33,347 nt of DNA from assembly GCA_938021205.1 (NCBI GenBank), contig CALIGI010000163.1, positions 1 to 33,347 of the forward strand, in the 5' to 3' direction. The notes under the pieces were generated by a model that had not been told where the DNA came from, ran no database searches, and worked only from the letters and a program-made list of their open reading frames with translations. Position numbers and translations under genes: made by a program. Positions 1-7,965 of the stretch are shown here, piece after piece; the stretch's first letter is position 1; every line of letters begins with the position of its first letter. This DNA is from an uncultured Pseudanabaenaceae cyanobacterium. Its GTDB lineage: Bacteria; Cyanobacteriota; Cyanobacteriia; PCC-9006; JAAUQQ01.

Positions 1-270
1 GGGAGCTGTAGTCTGCAAGGTCTTGATTTTGGGCTCTTTTCCCTTGTTGCTAAATTTTGCTTTGAGCGCTTTGAATTTGCCGCCTCGGTTCTGTTTGGCC
101 TGCTGCTTCTCAGCCTTTAATTCTTGCTTCGTTTTCTTTGGGTCTTTGCCGGTTTGCCCCGATCGCTCCGGGTTGTCCTGGGTCTCATGGGAGGCGATCG
201 CCGAAGCAGCAACATCTTTCTGATTCGCTGCATCCTGCTGAGACTGGATTTTGGAGGGTGGTGGCGTCAT
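1..270 (-). CDS. Hypothetical protein, C-terminus cut off by window edge
   Basis: An open frame runs from an ATG at 270 to the left edge without a stop (90 codons, 3' end missing). The protein begins MTPPPSKIQSQQDAANQ and is rich in Lys, Gln, Asn and Ala, with a basic stretch (KKTKQELKAEKQQAKQ) and no hydrophobic segment, so the visible part is probably disordered. It contains an in-frame HIP1 site and follows the DUF3082 gene on the same strand by 112 bases, so it may be the last visible member of the rsmA-ispE unit. I do not recognise the family. Competing frames on the plus strand look like shadows. The start is not backed by a clear ribosome binding site. Confidence 0.55.
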   Translation of the reverse strand, partial: MTPPPSKIQSQQDAANQKDVAASAIASHETQDNPERSGQTGKDPKKTKQELKAEKQQAKQNRGGKFKALKAKFSNKGKEPKIKTLQTTAP

Positions 271-382
271 GGTTTGTGGCCTGGGAGGTCGGCGTCACAC
301 GGGGTTGGCAAATGAGTATAGATGCAGTGAAAGCGGATGTACAGGTCTAGCTAGATCTGATAATGGAGAATAGGGGAGATAT

Positions 383-808
383 TTAGGAGCTGGCAGAGGA
401 GCCTGGCTTGAGTTTTTGCAAGGCAATTTGCAGTCCGAGGACGGTTAGCCCCAGAGCGGCAAAGGCAAAAACACCTGTGGCCATGGAGGCGATACCCACG
501 ACTAGGGTACGCACCATGCCAGAGAGGCGAATAGCAATGTAATTGTCGGAAACCAGGGGATGGGTGGCGAATTGGGTGGCGATTTTGAAGGTGAGGTTGT
601 AAGCCCCATAGCCTAGGAAAGCCGCGATCGCCGCTCCACTAATACACCGCCAAACGCTGGTTGGTGCTTTTTTCGCGCTCACTGATTTGACATCACTGGT
701 CTCAGCATTATCTTCCACCGCCACAGTCGCTCCATCAGCGGCTTTCTTTAGATCGTTTGGCTTAGCTGCGGAGTCGTCACCCATGGAAAAATCGGCCCAA
801 TCGGGCAT
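383..808 (-). CDS. DUF3082 family membrane protein
   Basis: A small cyanobacterial membrane protein of unknown function. The N-terminal half is hydrophilic and acidic. It is followed by two hydrophobic segments (starting GAAIAAFLGYGAYNLTF and VRTLVVGIASMATGVFAF) with a short loop, the arrangement I associate with DUF3082. In cyanobacteria this family often lies beside ispE and rsmA, as here. The start is uncertain. The frame opens with a TTG at 844, but the first ATG is at 808 (MPDWADFS) and another follows at residue 10 of that form. I chose the ATG at 808; neither has a strong ribosome binding site. The gap to ispE is 42-78 bases, consistent with cotranscription. Confidence 0.8.
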   Translation of the reverse strand: MPDWADFSMGDDSAAKPNDLKKAADGATVAVEDNAETSDVKSVSAKKAPTSVWRCISGAAIAAFLGYGAYNLTFKIATQFATHPLVSDNYIAIRLSGMVRTLVVGIASMATGVFAFAALGLTVLGLQIALQKLKPGSSASS

Positions 809-886
809 AGCGGCAGTGGAGCATTGGTGGAGCTGGTGAAACAAACGATTAGACTCAGACCGTCAAACCAGTCTCCAGTCCTAATT

Positions 887-1837
887 CTACGCTTCAACGA
901 GCCTCACGCCAGTGGCGCTAAAGGGAGCCACCCATAGACCTAGGTCATCATCGGGTAGGGCTGACTTCACGGCTTGGACGATTTCGTCAGCGTCGGCTTG
1001 GCTTTCTGCTAAGGCAAACACCGTGGGGCCTGATCCGGACATCATCACTCCCTTGGCCTGGGGCGATCGCGCCAGGGTTTCCTTCAGTTCTTGGACCTTA
1101 GGATGCTCGGGAAGAACGACTTTTTCCAAATCGTTATAGAGCAAGGCGCTGATTTCCTCCAGGCTTTGCTGACTAATCGCTTTGACCATGGGGCCGGAGT
1201 GAACCCGGCTTCGGCGGGCTGCCAGATCATCTGCTTCCCGGACGTAGGTGGATTCGAATTGTTTCCGATAGGTCTGGTAGGCCCAGGGCGTTGAGACTGA
1301 AAGGCTCTGGTATTTCGCCAGCACGGCAAAGTAGTTCTGGACATCTTGTAAGGGAGCCACTTGTTCACCCCGACCCGTTGCTAGGGCAGTGCCACCGCTG
1401 ACGCAAAAAGGAATGTCGGAACCCAGCTTTGCTGCAAGGAGGTGGATGTCAATGCTGGTCAGGCCTAGCTTCCACAGCATATTGATGCCGACGAGGACTG
1501 CCGCTGCATTTCCAGAGCCCCCGGCCAGCCCAGCCCCGACGGGAATATTCTTTTCAATTTCAATATTGATGCCACCAAAGCGAGCATAGGCATCACTGAA
1601 CTCCTGGCACATCAGGTCCGCTGCGCGATAGGCCAGGTTGGTCTCATCGGAGGGGACGAGGGGGTGCTCGCATTTGAGGCTGATGTTTTGGGTGCCAGCA
1701 CGGCTGACGGTGACGCGATCGCACAAGTCCACGCTCTGCATGACCATGGCCAGCTCATGGTAGCCATCGGGGCGATCGCCAATGATTTCCAAATACAGAT
1801 TGATCTTGGCGGGGGCCAGCAGAACGCAGCGATCCAT
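887..1837 (-). CDS. ispE: 4-diphosphocytidyl-2-C-methyl-D-erythritol kinase
   Basis: IspE phosphorylates the 2-hydroxyl of CDP-methylerythritol with ATP, the fourth step of the MEP pathway that supplies isoprenoids for carotenoids, phytol and quinones. The 316-aa length is normal. Visible features are the N-terminal APAKINLYL strand with the conserved Lys11, the GHMP-kinase glycine-rich ATP loop PVGAGLAGGSGN at about 99-110, the catalytic Asp in GSDIPF (about 141), and the C-terminal loop MMSGSGPTVFAL. The ATG start at 1837 gives the usual N-terminus directly before the Lys motif. It lies 170 bases downstream of rsmA on the same strand, a common cyanobacterial pairing. Confidence 0.97.
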   Translation of the reverse strand: MDRCVLLAPAKINLYLEIIGDRPDGYHELAMVMQSVDLCDRVTVSRAGTQNISLKCEHPLVPSDETNLAYRAADLMCQEFSDAYARFGGINIEIEKNIPVGAGLAGGSGNAAAVLVGINMLWKLGLTSIDIHLLAAKLGSDIPFCVSGGTALATGRGEQVAPLQDVQNYFAVLAKYQSLSVSTPWAYQTYRKQFESTYVREADDLAARRSRVHSGPMVKAISQQSLEEISALLYNDLEKVVLPEHPKVQELKETLARSPQAKGVMMSGSGPTVFALAESQADADEIVQAVKSALPDDDLGLWVAPFSATGVRLVEA

Positions 1838-1960
1838 AGAAATGACGCAATAGAGAAAGTCAGACTGTCAGTGCAGTTTTGCTGCACCGTAGCGAATCAT
1901 ATCAATACGATCGCCAGCCCAATCGCCCTACCCTCTGTCGAGAGACCCAAACCCCGGTAG

Positions 1961-1981
1961 GGACATGGCATTGCCATGTCC
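1961..1981. repeat. Perfect 21-bp palindrome
   Basis: Arms GGACATGGCA and TGCCATGTCC are perfect reverse complements around a single T. The site lies in the rsmA-ispE gap, preceded by GGTA and followed by CGCTCTTGCC. No T tract follows on either side, so it is unlikely to be a normal intrinsic terminator. It resembles the short dispersed palindromes often seen in cyanobacterial intergenic DNA. If transcribed it would form a hairpin between two cotranscribed genes. Confidence 0.8.
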
Positions 1982-2007
1982 GCTCTTGCCCTGCCATTGC
2001 CTCGGCT

Positions 2008-2913
2008 TTAGGCTTCTAAGGTTTCTGTCTCAGGGCGATCGCCCTCCGTCACTACCGCTACCATCTCTGTGGGTTCCGCCGCCGCCTCTGCCGCCGCCAA
2101 AGCCCCCAACTTATCGCTCAAGGTAATCCACTGCTCCAGGGACAATGCTTCCCCCCGAGCCTCAGGGAAAGAACCAATACTTGTCAGAATCTCCCCCAAG
2201 ACTTCCCGATCCACTACGGGCTTCAAGTTATTGCGCAGCATCTTCCGCTTCGTGGAAAAGCCCAGTTTAATCAGCGTCGTGAGGTACTTCGGGCTTTGGG
2301 CGGGCTTCTCTAAGGGCCTTGGCGTCAGGCGAATCACCGCAGACTCCACCTTAGGGGGGGGAAGAAATGCCTTTGGCGAGACATTGCAAATAATCTCGCA
2401 GTCGGCCAGGTACTGCACTCGCAGGGTCAAGGCTCCGAACGCCTTATTGCCCGGTTTCGCACAGATTCGCTGGGCCACTTCCTTTTGCACCAGCAAGACA
2501 ATGCTTTCAAAGCTGTCGGGACGAGGGCTGGCAATCTTGCCCAGCAGACGCTCCAATATTGGGCCGGTGATGTTGTAGGGAATGTTGGCCACCACCTTAT
2601 TAGGTGGCGGGTCGCCAAAGGCCGGATCGATCTCCTCAGGAAAGCGCAGCGAAAGGAAGTCTGCCTCCTGAAGTACAAAGCGCGGATGGTGGTGAAAGCG
2701 TTTGCGAAGCAACTGACAAAGATCGCGATCGATCTCAACCCCTAATACTTTCTGCGTAGGCTTCAGTAGTTCCTCTGTCAGCACTCCCTGGCCGGGGCCA
2801 ATCTCTAAGATTCGATCTTCCCGCGAAAGCCTTGCTGCTTCTATGATCCGCTGCACAATTTCCGGACTTTTCAGCCAGTGCTGCCCAAACTGCTTTCGTG
2901 CCCTTGTGGCCAT
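2008..2913 (-). CDS. rsmA: 16S rRNA (adenine1518/1519-N6)-dimethyltransferase
   Basis: RsmA (KsgA) dimethylates two adjacent adenosines in the 3' hairpin of 16S rRNA late in 30S assembly, using S-adenosylmethionine. The sequence opens with RKQFGQHWL, a family signature. The SAM-binding motif I EIGPGQG is at 37-43, the acidic ribose-binding motif GVEIDRDL near 58-65, and the adenine-binding motif IV NIPYNITGPIL at 110-120. The 301-aa length is slightly long because of an Ala/Glu-rich C-terminal tail of about 30 residues, which is not catalytic. The ATG at 2913 is the natural start. It is the first gene of the minus-strand group rsmA-ispE-DUF3082 and is divergent from the gene at 3105. Confidence 0.97.
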   Translation of the reverse strand: MATRARKQFGQHWLKSPEIVQRIIEAARLSREDRILEIGPGQGVLTEELLKPTQKVLGVEIDRDLCQLLRKRFHHHPRFVLQEADFLSLRFPEEIDPAFGDPPPNKVVANIPYNITGPILERLLGKIASPRPDSFESIVLLVQKEVAQRICAKPGNKAFGALTLRVQYLADCEIICNVSPKAFLPPPKVESAVIRLTPRPLEKPAQSPKYLTTLIKLGFSTKRKMLRNNLKPVVDREVLGEILTSIGSFPEARGEALSLEQWITLSDKLGALAAAEAAAEPTEMVAVVTEGDRPETETLEA

Positions 2914-3104
2914 AAGTCTGCTAATTTTCTCGCTAATTCTGGAATCATCTGCTCAGATGAAATTCACAAAGGATTGATCTATGTAAATTTGCTGTTTTCC
3001 TTCCCCGCAGCAAATTCTAGCAAACCATAATGTTCTCAACGGCGTCTGTGATGTTACGGCATCCATCACAGCGTCTCATTGCTTGAAGAGGTGAATTCAC
3101 AGTT

Positions 3105-3494
3105 ATGACTTACTTGTACTTTTTCTCGAACTCCAGTTTGACTCTGCGAGTGGTCGAGTATCTCAGCAATCACCCTTACTGGCCGCTACAGACGATTACT
3201 GTGGTTCACCAGATTGATGGCTGGATTGTACAGGTCAAGTTTCGCTATCCCCTCTCCATTACCGAAGAAGGTGATTTCCGCGCCTATCTTCAGGAAATGG
3301 GTGGTCCTGTGAAGCCCAGCGCTCGCCTTCAGCGTGCCCTTCAGTCCCTCGAAGTGGGTTACTCTCCTGTGGAAGTGATGCGTTTCCACCAGGTTGCGAT
3401 TGTTTCCCACGGTCGTCCTGACTGCAAGGAAATCAAAGAGTTTCGTCGTCAGTTTGTGAAAGGCCTAGGCTATTGCCCTGAGACCCTTTCCTAA
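3105..3494 (+). CDS. Conserved hypothetical protein (129 aa)
   Basis: A soluble-looking 129-aa protein starting MTYLYFFSNSSLTLRVV, with no signal peptide or membrane segment. It alternates strand-like and helix-like stretches (TITVVHQIDGWIVQVKF; RLQRALQSLEVGYSPVEVM) and ends with a basic helix. Even composition and cyanobacterial-type codon use support a real gene. I cannot assign a named family or function. It stands alone, divergent from rsmA with about 190 bases between them and convergent with yraN. The ATG at 3105 has a purine-rich AGAGG about 13 bases upstream. Confidence 0.85.
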   Translation: MTYLYFFSNSSLTLRVVEYLSNHPYWPLQTITVVHQIDGWIVQVKFRYPLSITEEGDFRAYLQEMGGPVKPSARLQRALQSLEVGYSPVEVMRFHQVAIVSHGRPDCKEIKEFRRQFVKGLGYCPETLS

Positions 3495-3608
3495 CCTCAG
3501 ACTGACTGACAACCGCTAGCAATCATTGCTCGCAAAATCTATGTAGTGATTTCAGAGCCGTCGCAGTGGATTTGCTTCACCTCGGTCCCAGCTTAGGCTT
3601 ACTGAAAC

Positions 3609-4232
3609 CTATAACGTAAATGCGTCTACCACGTATTGCTGGAGCGTTAGGCGGTATTCACCTCGCATGACTGCCTCGCCCAGTTTCATCGGCTGCTTTT
3701 CTTCGGAGGGCAGCCGTTTTTCATTTGAATTAGGTTTTTTTTCGGAAGGCGTTGGGGATTGGCTTAGATTCTCGATGTTGAGCTGGCGATCGCTCTCTGT
3801 CGAATCTGACTTGCGTTTAGGCCCAGCGGGCTTGCCCTGGCATTGCACTAGAGCAACGTCAAAGCGGCAGGGCATAGCCCTGAGCTGGGGATGCTTTTTA
3901 AGAAAAAACTGCGCGGTTCGCCAAAGTTTGTTTTGTTTTTGAGGGGTAATGGCGAGCAAGCCCCCCTTATCCCAGGTGCCGCGACGGCGCGTTTTCACTT
4001 CAATGAAAGCAATCAGGGGTTCCGTTGCTCCCACAAAACCTTTTGGCAATTGGGCGACGATGTCTAGCTCTCCGGTAACGCAATGCCAGCGTGCTGCTAA
4101 AACGGTGCCGCCTTGGCTGCAAACCCATGTAGCCACTAGCTCTTCTCCCAGTTCTCCGACGATGAGATGGGCTGATTTTCCCTTGGGTGGACCGGTGGGT
4201 GCTGGTTTAGAGCGAGGAGCCTGTCGAGCCAT
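3609..4232 (-). CDS. YraN family (UPF0102) nuclease-fold protein
   Basis: YraN proteins share the restriction-endonuclease-like fold; their physiological role is not settled. The core is seen at residues 23-130: GELGEELVATW (26-36), then GELDIVA with Asp57, then IEVKTRRRG with Glu78 and Lys80, the D-(E)VK metal-site pattern, then PQKQNKLWRTAQFFL and PCRFDVALVQ. The family is usually near 120-130 aa, but this one is 207. A hydrophilic Ser/Lys/Glu/Pro-rich insertion of about 50 residues follows the core before a conserved-looking C-terminus (YRLTLQQYVVDAFTL). Convergent with the gene at 3105. ATG start at 4232. Confidence 0.9.
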   Translation of the reverse strand: MARQAPRSKPAPTGPPKGKSAHLIVGELGEELVATWVCSQGGTVLAARWHCVTGELDIVAQLPKGFVGATEPLIAFIEVKTRRRGTWDKGGLLAITPQKQNKLWRTAQFFLKKHPQLRAMPCRFDVALVQCQGKPAGPKRKSDSTESDRQLNIENLSQSPTPSEKKPNSNEKRLPSEEKQPMKLGEAVMRGEYRLTLQQYVVDAFTL

Positions 4233-4543
4233 GGCGATTATTTGGTCGGGAGGTGATCTGGGGGGGGCTGGGGCGATTTATTCGAAAGGTCGCTGGGCGA
4301 CCGCGATAAATGTCTTGAAAGTCGTCACTCGAATCAGCAGCACTGAGCGATATGAGACGGCTTTCCCTAACGGTTCAGGCTGTTCGAGGCAGAGCCACAG
4401 CCGTTAAGCTAGAAAGAGCATACCGCCAGACCCGGTGTTTCCTCGGATTCTCCAAGGCTCCCCGGTTTGCTCGGTGGGCGAGTGGCCAGTGAATTGGCCC
4501 TGCCCTGCTTCACGTCTTTAGCTATTTCACTGCGGCCCATCCT
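4233..4543. other. Intergenic gap between yraN and pentapeptide gene
   Basis: This 311-base divergent gap should hold promoters for both flanking genes. I see only a short hairpin, GGCCA/TGGCC with a 6-base loop at 4484-4499, and no convincing promoter boxes, small gene or RNA. Confidence 0.5.
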
Positions 4544-5116
4544 ATGCTGACTTTTCTCACCTCTAAGATTGCGATCGCCCTCAGACAGGTCCGAGGAGAA
4601 TTCGCAAAAGCAGGGGTGGCTTTGGGCTTGGCGTTAATGCTGACTAGTGGATTGATTCTGAGTCTAGGAGCTGCATTGGCATTTCCAGCCCCGGCTTTGG
4701 CTTATAACTATAGCCGCGCCATCATGGATGGTCAGGACTTTCCCAATGATGACTTTGCTGGGTCAAATTTCAGCATGGCCAAGCTGCGTCGCTCTGACTT
4801 GAGCGGAACCAATTTTGAAAGAGCCAATTTATTTGGCGCTCGCATGGATGATTCCAACCTTACTGGGGCCAACCTAAAAGAGGCGACGTTGGATTCTGCG
4901 CTGATGAATCGGGCAAACTTGACCAATGCAGATTTGACCGGTGCCTACGCCATGAATACGGTGTTCGATAACGTCATTATTAATGGTGCTGACTTTACTG
5001 ATGTATTGCTAGAAGGTCAGGTGTTGAAGGGTCTTTGCGAATTGGCCGAGGGCACTAATCCTACAACAGGTCAAAAGACTCGTGACACGTTGATGTGTGA
5101 TGACATGGGTTTCTAA
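4544..5116 (+). CDS. Thylakoid-lumen-type pentapeptide repeat protein
   Basis: Residues 1-53 form a basic N-terminus and a hydrophobic segment ending FPAPALA, a signal peptide for export, plausibly to the thylakoid lumen or periplasm. About 20 tandem pentapeptides of A(D/N)LXX type follow (residues about 65-155: SDLSG, ANLFG, SNLTG, ANLKE, ANLTN, ADLTG), which fold as a right-handed quadrilateral beta-helix. The C-terminal cap has GLCELAEGTNPTTGQ and a second Cys near 185, so a disulfide between Cys165 and Cys185 is possible. The pattern resembles lumenal pentapeptide proteins of cyanobacteria and plastids, whose function is unknown. ATG start; no clear Shine-Dalgarno. The next gene begins 65 bases downstream on the same strand. 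Confidence 0.9.
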   Translation: MLTFLTSKIAIALRQVRGEFAKAGVALGLALMLTSGLILSLGAALAFPAPALAYNYSRAIMDGQDFPNDDFAGSNFSMAKLRRSDLSGTNFERANLFGARMDDSNLTGANLKEATLDSALMNRANLTNADLTGAYAMNTVFDNVIINGADFTDVLLEGQVLKGLCELAEGTNPTTGQKTRDTLMCDDMGF

Positions 5117-5181
5117 GCCATTTGAGCTGGCTCCAGCTTTGCTCTATGGTCAAGGGTGGAATGAGTTGAGACGGATTAGAC

Positions 5182-6174
5182 ATGCTCAAGCCCTGTGGAC
5201 TCTTGGTTGCTCTGGCGGTAGTTGGTTTTGGAGCGACTGCACCGGCAGCACTTGCTGAGACGGTGATGCAGCGAGTGGCGCGAACAGGGGTTTTGCGTGC
5301 TGGGACAAATCGAACAGCCAAGCCTTTTTCTTTTATCGACGATCGCGGAGAGGCCTTTGGCTACTCCGTTGATATGTTGCGACTGATTCGCGATGAGCTG
5401 TCCCAGGAGTTGGGCCGCCCAGTCAAGTTGCAACTGACGGATGTGAATCCTGATGGCCGCATTCCGGCGATCACCCAGGGCAAGCTGGATATTATTTGTG
5501 ATGCCAGTAGCTTTACCTGGAAACGCGATCGCCAGATTGATTTCTCCCTCAGCTACGGGGTCACCGGCACGCGCCTCCTCGTGCGCCAAGATAGCGGCAT
5601 CTCCGGTGAGCCAGATTCCCTCATTGGTCAGAAAATTGCTGCCATGCCCGGCACAACCAATGAAGCAGCGATCCGGCGCGTGCAACCCAAGGCCCAAATG
5701 GTGCTCTTTGATGAGCGAGCAGAAACTTACCTAGCTCTGCAAAATGGCAAAGTTGATGCCGTTGCCGCAGATGGTATTTTCCTCGAAGCCTGGCTGGATA
5801 AGAACGTGTTCGCGTCCCAGTTTGAAATTGCGAGCTATCCCTATTCCCGCGAAGGTGTCGCTTGCATGGTGCCCGAGAATAATTCGGCCCTGCTCAATAG
5901 CATCAACTACTCCATCGCCAGCTTTATGCAGGGAGTGGTTAGTGGAGAGTCTGAAGATGTGGCAATTTTTGATCGCTGGTTTGGAGCGGAGAGTGTTGTA
6001 CCGCTGAGCCGAGATTTGCGGGAGCTGGCCCTGGAGAATATGCGGCTAGTCTTGGATTTCCATGAGGCAATTCCCGAGGGAGCTCCTGCAACAACGAGCG
6101 CTAAGCCTCCTGTCGCTCCGACAAAGCCAGAAGCATCTAAGCCTCCCGTTGGATGGCCGTCTTTGCTCAACTAA
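5182..6174 (+). CDS. Family 3 extracellular solute-binding protein (amino-acid type)
   Basis: A periplasmic ligand-binding protein of the SBP_bac_3 type, which delivers polar amino acids or related solutes to ABC permeases. The signal peptide is residues 1-25 (ending PAALA). The mature domain starts VMQRVARTGVLRAGTN and continues with PFSFIDDRGEAFGYSVDMLR, IPAITQGKLDIICDASSFT and KRDRQIDFSLSY, all classic family motifs. A short Pro/Ala/Lys tail occupies the last 30 residues. No permease or ATPase gene is adjacent, so it is an orphan here. It may work with a distant transporter or serve as a sensor subunit. ATG start. Confidence 0.93.
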   Translation: MLKPCGLLVALAVVGFGATAPAALAETVMQRVARTGVLRAGTNRTAKPFSFIDDRGEAFGYSVDMLRLIRDELSQELGRPVKLQLTDVNPDGRIPAITQGKLDIICDASSFTWKRDRQIDFSLSYGVTGTRLLVRQDSGISGEPDSLIGQKIAAMPGTTNEAAIRRVQPKAQMVLFDERAETYLALQNGKVDAVAADGIFLEAWLDKNVFASQFEIASYPYSREGVACMVPENNSALLNSINYSIASFMQGVVSGESEDVAIFDRWFGAESVVPLSRDLRELALENMRLVLDFHEAIPEGAPATTSAKPPVAPTKPEASKPPVGWPSLLN

Positions 6175-6407
6175 GGGCCGTGAACCTCATGCAATAGAAT
6201 CTATGGTAGGGGTAAGGGTTTCCCTCTCTGGCTTGGCCTAAGTCAGGCCGGGGGCTTTAATCAATTTTCGTTCTTAAATCTTTCTGATACCAAATCTGAT
6301 TCAGTGAACCTCGATTCCAATCAGTTGAGCTGTAGGGGAGAACAGCCGTTCGCCTGCAGAGGATGCAGGGGACAGCAATGAGGATTTGGTCTGAGATATC
6401 GAGCAGA

Positions 6408-7673
6408 TTAGTCTAAATCGCTGCTACTGCCATCTCCAGGACGTTTTTGATCTAGCTGGATCGCTTGGTCCAGGGCGGTTTTGACCCTGGCCCGTTCGAC
6501 GTAGGGCGCTAGATTTACCGCATTCACCCCAGTGAGCAAGCTGAGATTATCCAGGGACATGCCTCGTACCAGCATATCCACTCGCCAGGTTTGCTGGGCT
6601 TGCTGAATGGTGAGGTCACTGCCAAATTTTTGGGTACAGGCTTGCCAACGTTCGGCGATCGCCTCCGCTGTCAATGGATTATCCGCTTCATTAATAAACA
6701 GGCTGGGGCTATCGTCCTTGCGGTTCTTGAGCCATTGGGTCAAAGGATTTTTTTGGTAAGAGCCGTAGCGCTTGCCCATGATCCATTGGTTGATGGGGAC
6801 CGTTCGGGGGACGGCATTGCCCAGAAGGGTTGTAGGGATGCGCAGGAGCTGCTGGGTGCGATCGCAGCTGTGGTGCTGTCGCTCCAGGGCCGCAACTTCT
6901 TCTGGGGAGAGGCCCGCGCCAAAGAGAACGTAGATCAGAGCATAGTCCTGGTGGCCCCGCTCTTTGCCCTGGCGCAGTAGGTCGTGGACTAAGGGAGCGG
7001 GGAGGTCTTCAATGATTTCCGGTTGGACGTTAACCGTGACTGTTTGATTCGTGGCGCAGTAGGCTTCGCTGGATGGGCTTTGTACCGCTCCGCGTAGAAA
7101 TAGGCCGACTAAGTTTTCGAGAAAATCCTGGCGATCGCGCCACAACAAATGAAACCCGCTAGTAAACTCCAGCACGGCATAGCCCAGGATTAGGCTATTC
7201 AGCAGGCTGGCAATGTTTTCCGCTGAGAGCGTTGTTTTCAGTTGCCCCCGCTGAATCGCGGTGTCTAGATACTGGGCGACAAAGCGATTGGCCTGGGTTA
7301 GCTCCCGACCAATGGCCTGACGATGTTCTGGGGCGTACTGTCCTGATTCGCCCACAAGGGAACGCACAAAATCTGGCATGGATTCCAGCGCTTCCAGGCG
7401 ACCATTGGCATAGTCCCGCAAAGCCTGGTCGAGGCCGCTGACCTCTCTGGCTTGCAGCAACAGGGATTCGCCAACGTTGCTGAAGACTTCCGTTTCCTCG
7501 ATCGCCGCCAGCATAAGTCCATGCTTATTGCCAAACTGGCGGAAGATCGTGACTTCATTCACCCCAGCGCGATCGGCGATTTGGCGCGTGGTGGTTTCGG
7601 TTACGCCTTGGCTAGAGAAGAGTTCTAGGGCCGCATCAATGAGTTTTTTCCGGGCAGGCGAGCGTTTTGGCAT
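6408..7673 (-). CDS. TetR-type regulator fused to a degenerate tyrosine-recombinase-like domain
   Basis: Residues 1-200 are a TetR repressor. MPKRSPARKKLIDAALELFS leads to the HTH TTRQIADRAGVNEVTIFRQF (28-47), followed by a helical ligand/dimer domain. After a linker (about 201-221), residues 222-400 resemble the catalytic domain of phage integrase/Xer recombinases: RGHQDYALIYVLFGAGL, an internal beta region, LTAEAIAERW, and a C-terminal helix series ending in APYVER. The catalytic set looks lost. The Arg of GLRxSEL is Ser in GLSPEEV, HxxR reads QQAQ, and the LGH His is absent; only a Tyr at the nucleophile place remains. Normal TetR proteins are about 200 aa; this one is 421. The frame opens upstream at 7709, but the ATG at 7673 gives the usual N-terminus. 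Divergent from the desaturase, and probably its regulator. Confidence 0.88.
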   Translation of the reverse strand: MPKRSPARKKLIDAALELFSSQGVTETTTRQIADRAGVNEVTIFRQFGNKHGLMLAAIEETEVFSNVGESLLLQAREVSGLDQALRDYANGRLEALESMPDFVRSLVGESGQYAPEHRQAIGRELTQANRFVAQYLDTAIQRGQLKTTLSAENIASLLNSLILGYAVLEFTSGFHLLWRDRQDFLENLVGLFLRGAVQSPSSEAYCATNQTVTVNVQPEIIEDLPAPLVHDLLRQGKERGHQDYALIYVLFGAGLSPEEVAALERQHHSCDRTQQLLRIPTTLLGNAVPRTVPINQWIMGKRYGSYQKNPLTQWLKNRKDDSPSLFINEADNPLTAEAIAERWQACTQKFGSDLTIQQAQQTWRVDMLVRGMSLDNLSLLTGVNAVNLAPYVERARVKTALDQAIQLDQKRPGDGSSSDLD

Positions 7674-7779
7674 GGGCCAGAGGGCAAGGGAAATCAGAGC
7701 GGGGAGCATAGACCCGCTATGGACAACTGTCTATGGGCAATATGGATGCAAGCATCACTGTAGTAGATGGCTGACTTAA

Positions 7780-7796
7780 TGTAAGTAGCACTTGCA
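7780..7796. promoter_or_regulatory. Palindromic operator candidate 1
   Basis: TGTAAGTAGCACTTGCA is a near-perfect inverted repeat: TGTAAGT and ACTTGCA, 7-bp half-sites with one mismatch and a 3-base centre. Size and symmetry suit a TetR dimer. It overlaps the -35 box of the proposed desaturase promoter. A near-identical copy lies 47 bases downstream. A lone half-site TGCAAGC occurs at about 7747. Confidence 0.65.
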
Positions 7797-7820
7797 GATT
7801 GCGTTTTGTGTTGCTATAGT
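7792..7820 (+). promoter_or_regulatory. Candidate promoter of the desaturase gene
   Basis: A -35 box TTGCAG (7792-7797) and a -10 box TATAGT (7815-7820) are separated by exactly 17 bases, close to the sigma-70 consensus. Transcription would begin near 7827, giving an untranslated leader of about 140 bases. Both flanks carry the 17-bp palindrome, so a bound repressor would cover the -35 box and the start point. Confidence 0.55.
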
Positions 7821-7826
7821 CATAAA

Positions 7827-7843
7827 TGTAAGCAGCACTTGCA
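7827..7843. promoter_or_regulatory. Palindromic operator candidate 2
   Basis: TGTAAGCAGCACTTGCA differs from the first site at one base (C for T at position 7). The flanking AA before it is also shared, giving AATGTAAG(T/C)AGCACTTGCA in both. It lies just downstream of the -10 box, at the expected transcription start. Confidence 0.65.
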
Positions 7844-7965
7844 ACTTGGGTCTCCATCTTAGCAAGGGTTACGGATGTCTTGAATGGCATCTCCACTAAC
7901 CCAGCGGCTTAAAACAAGTTTTTGATTGCTCGCAAGAGCATTCTGGGGTTAGGGAGTGCTGAGCT

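Noticed and set aside
7674..7709. Longer N-terminus of the TetR fusion (start at 7709)
   Set aside because: The extra 12 residues are hydrophobic and precede the normal MPKRSPARKK start, so the ATG at 7673 is more likely.
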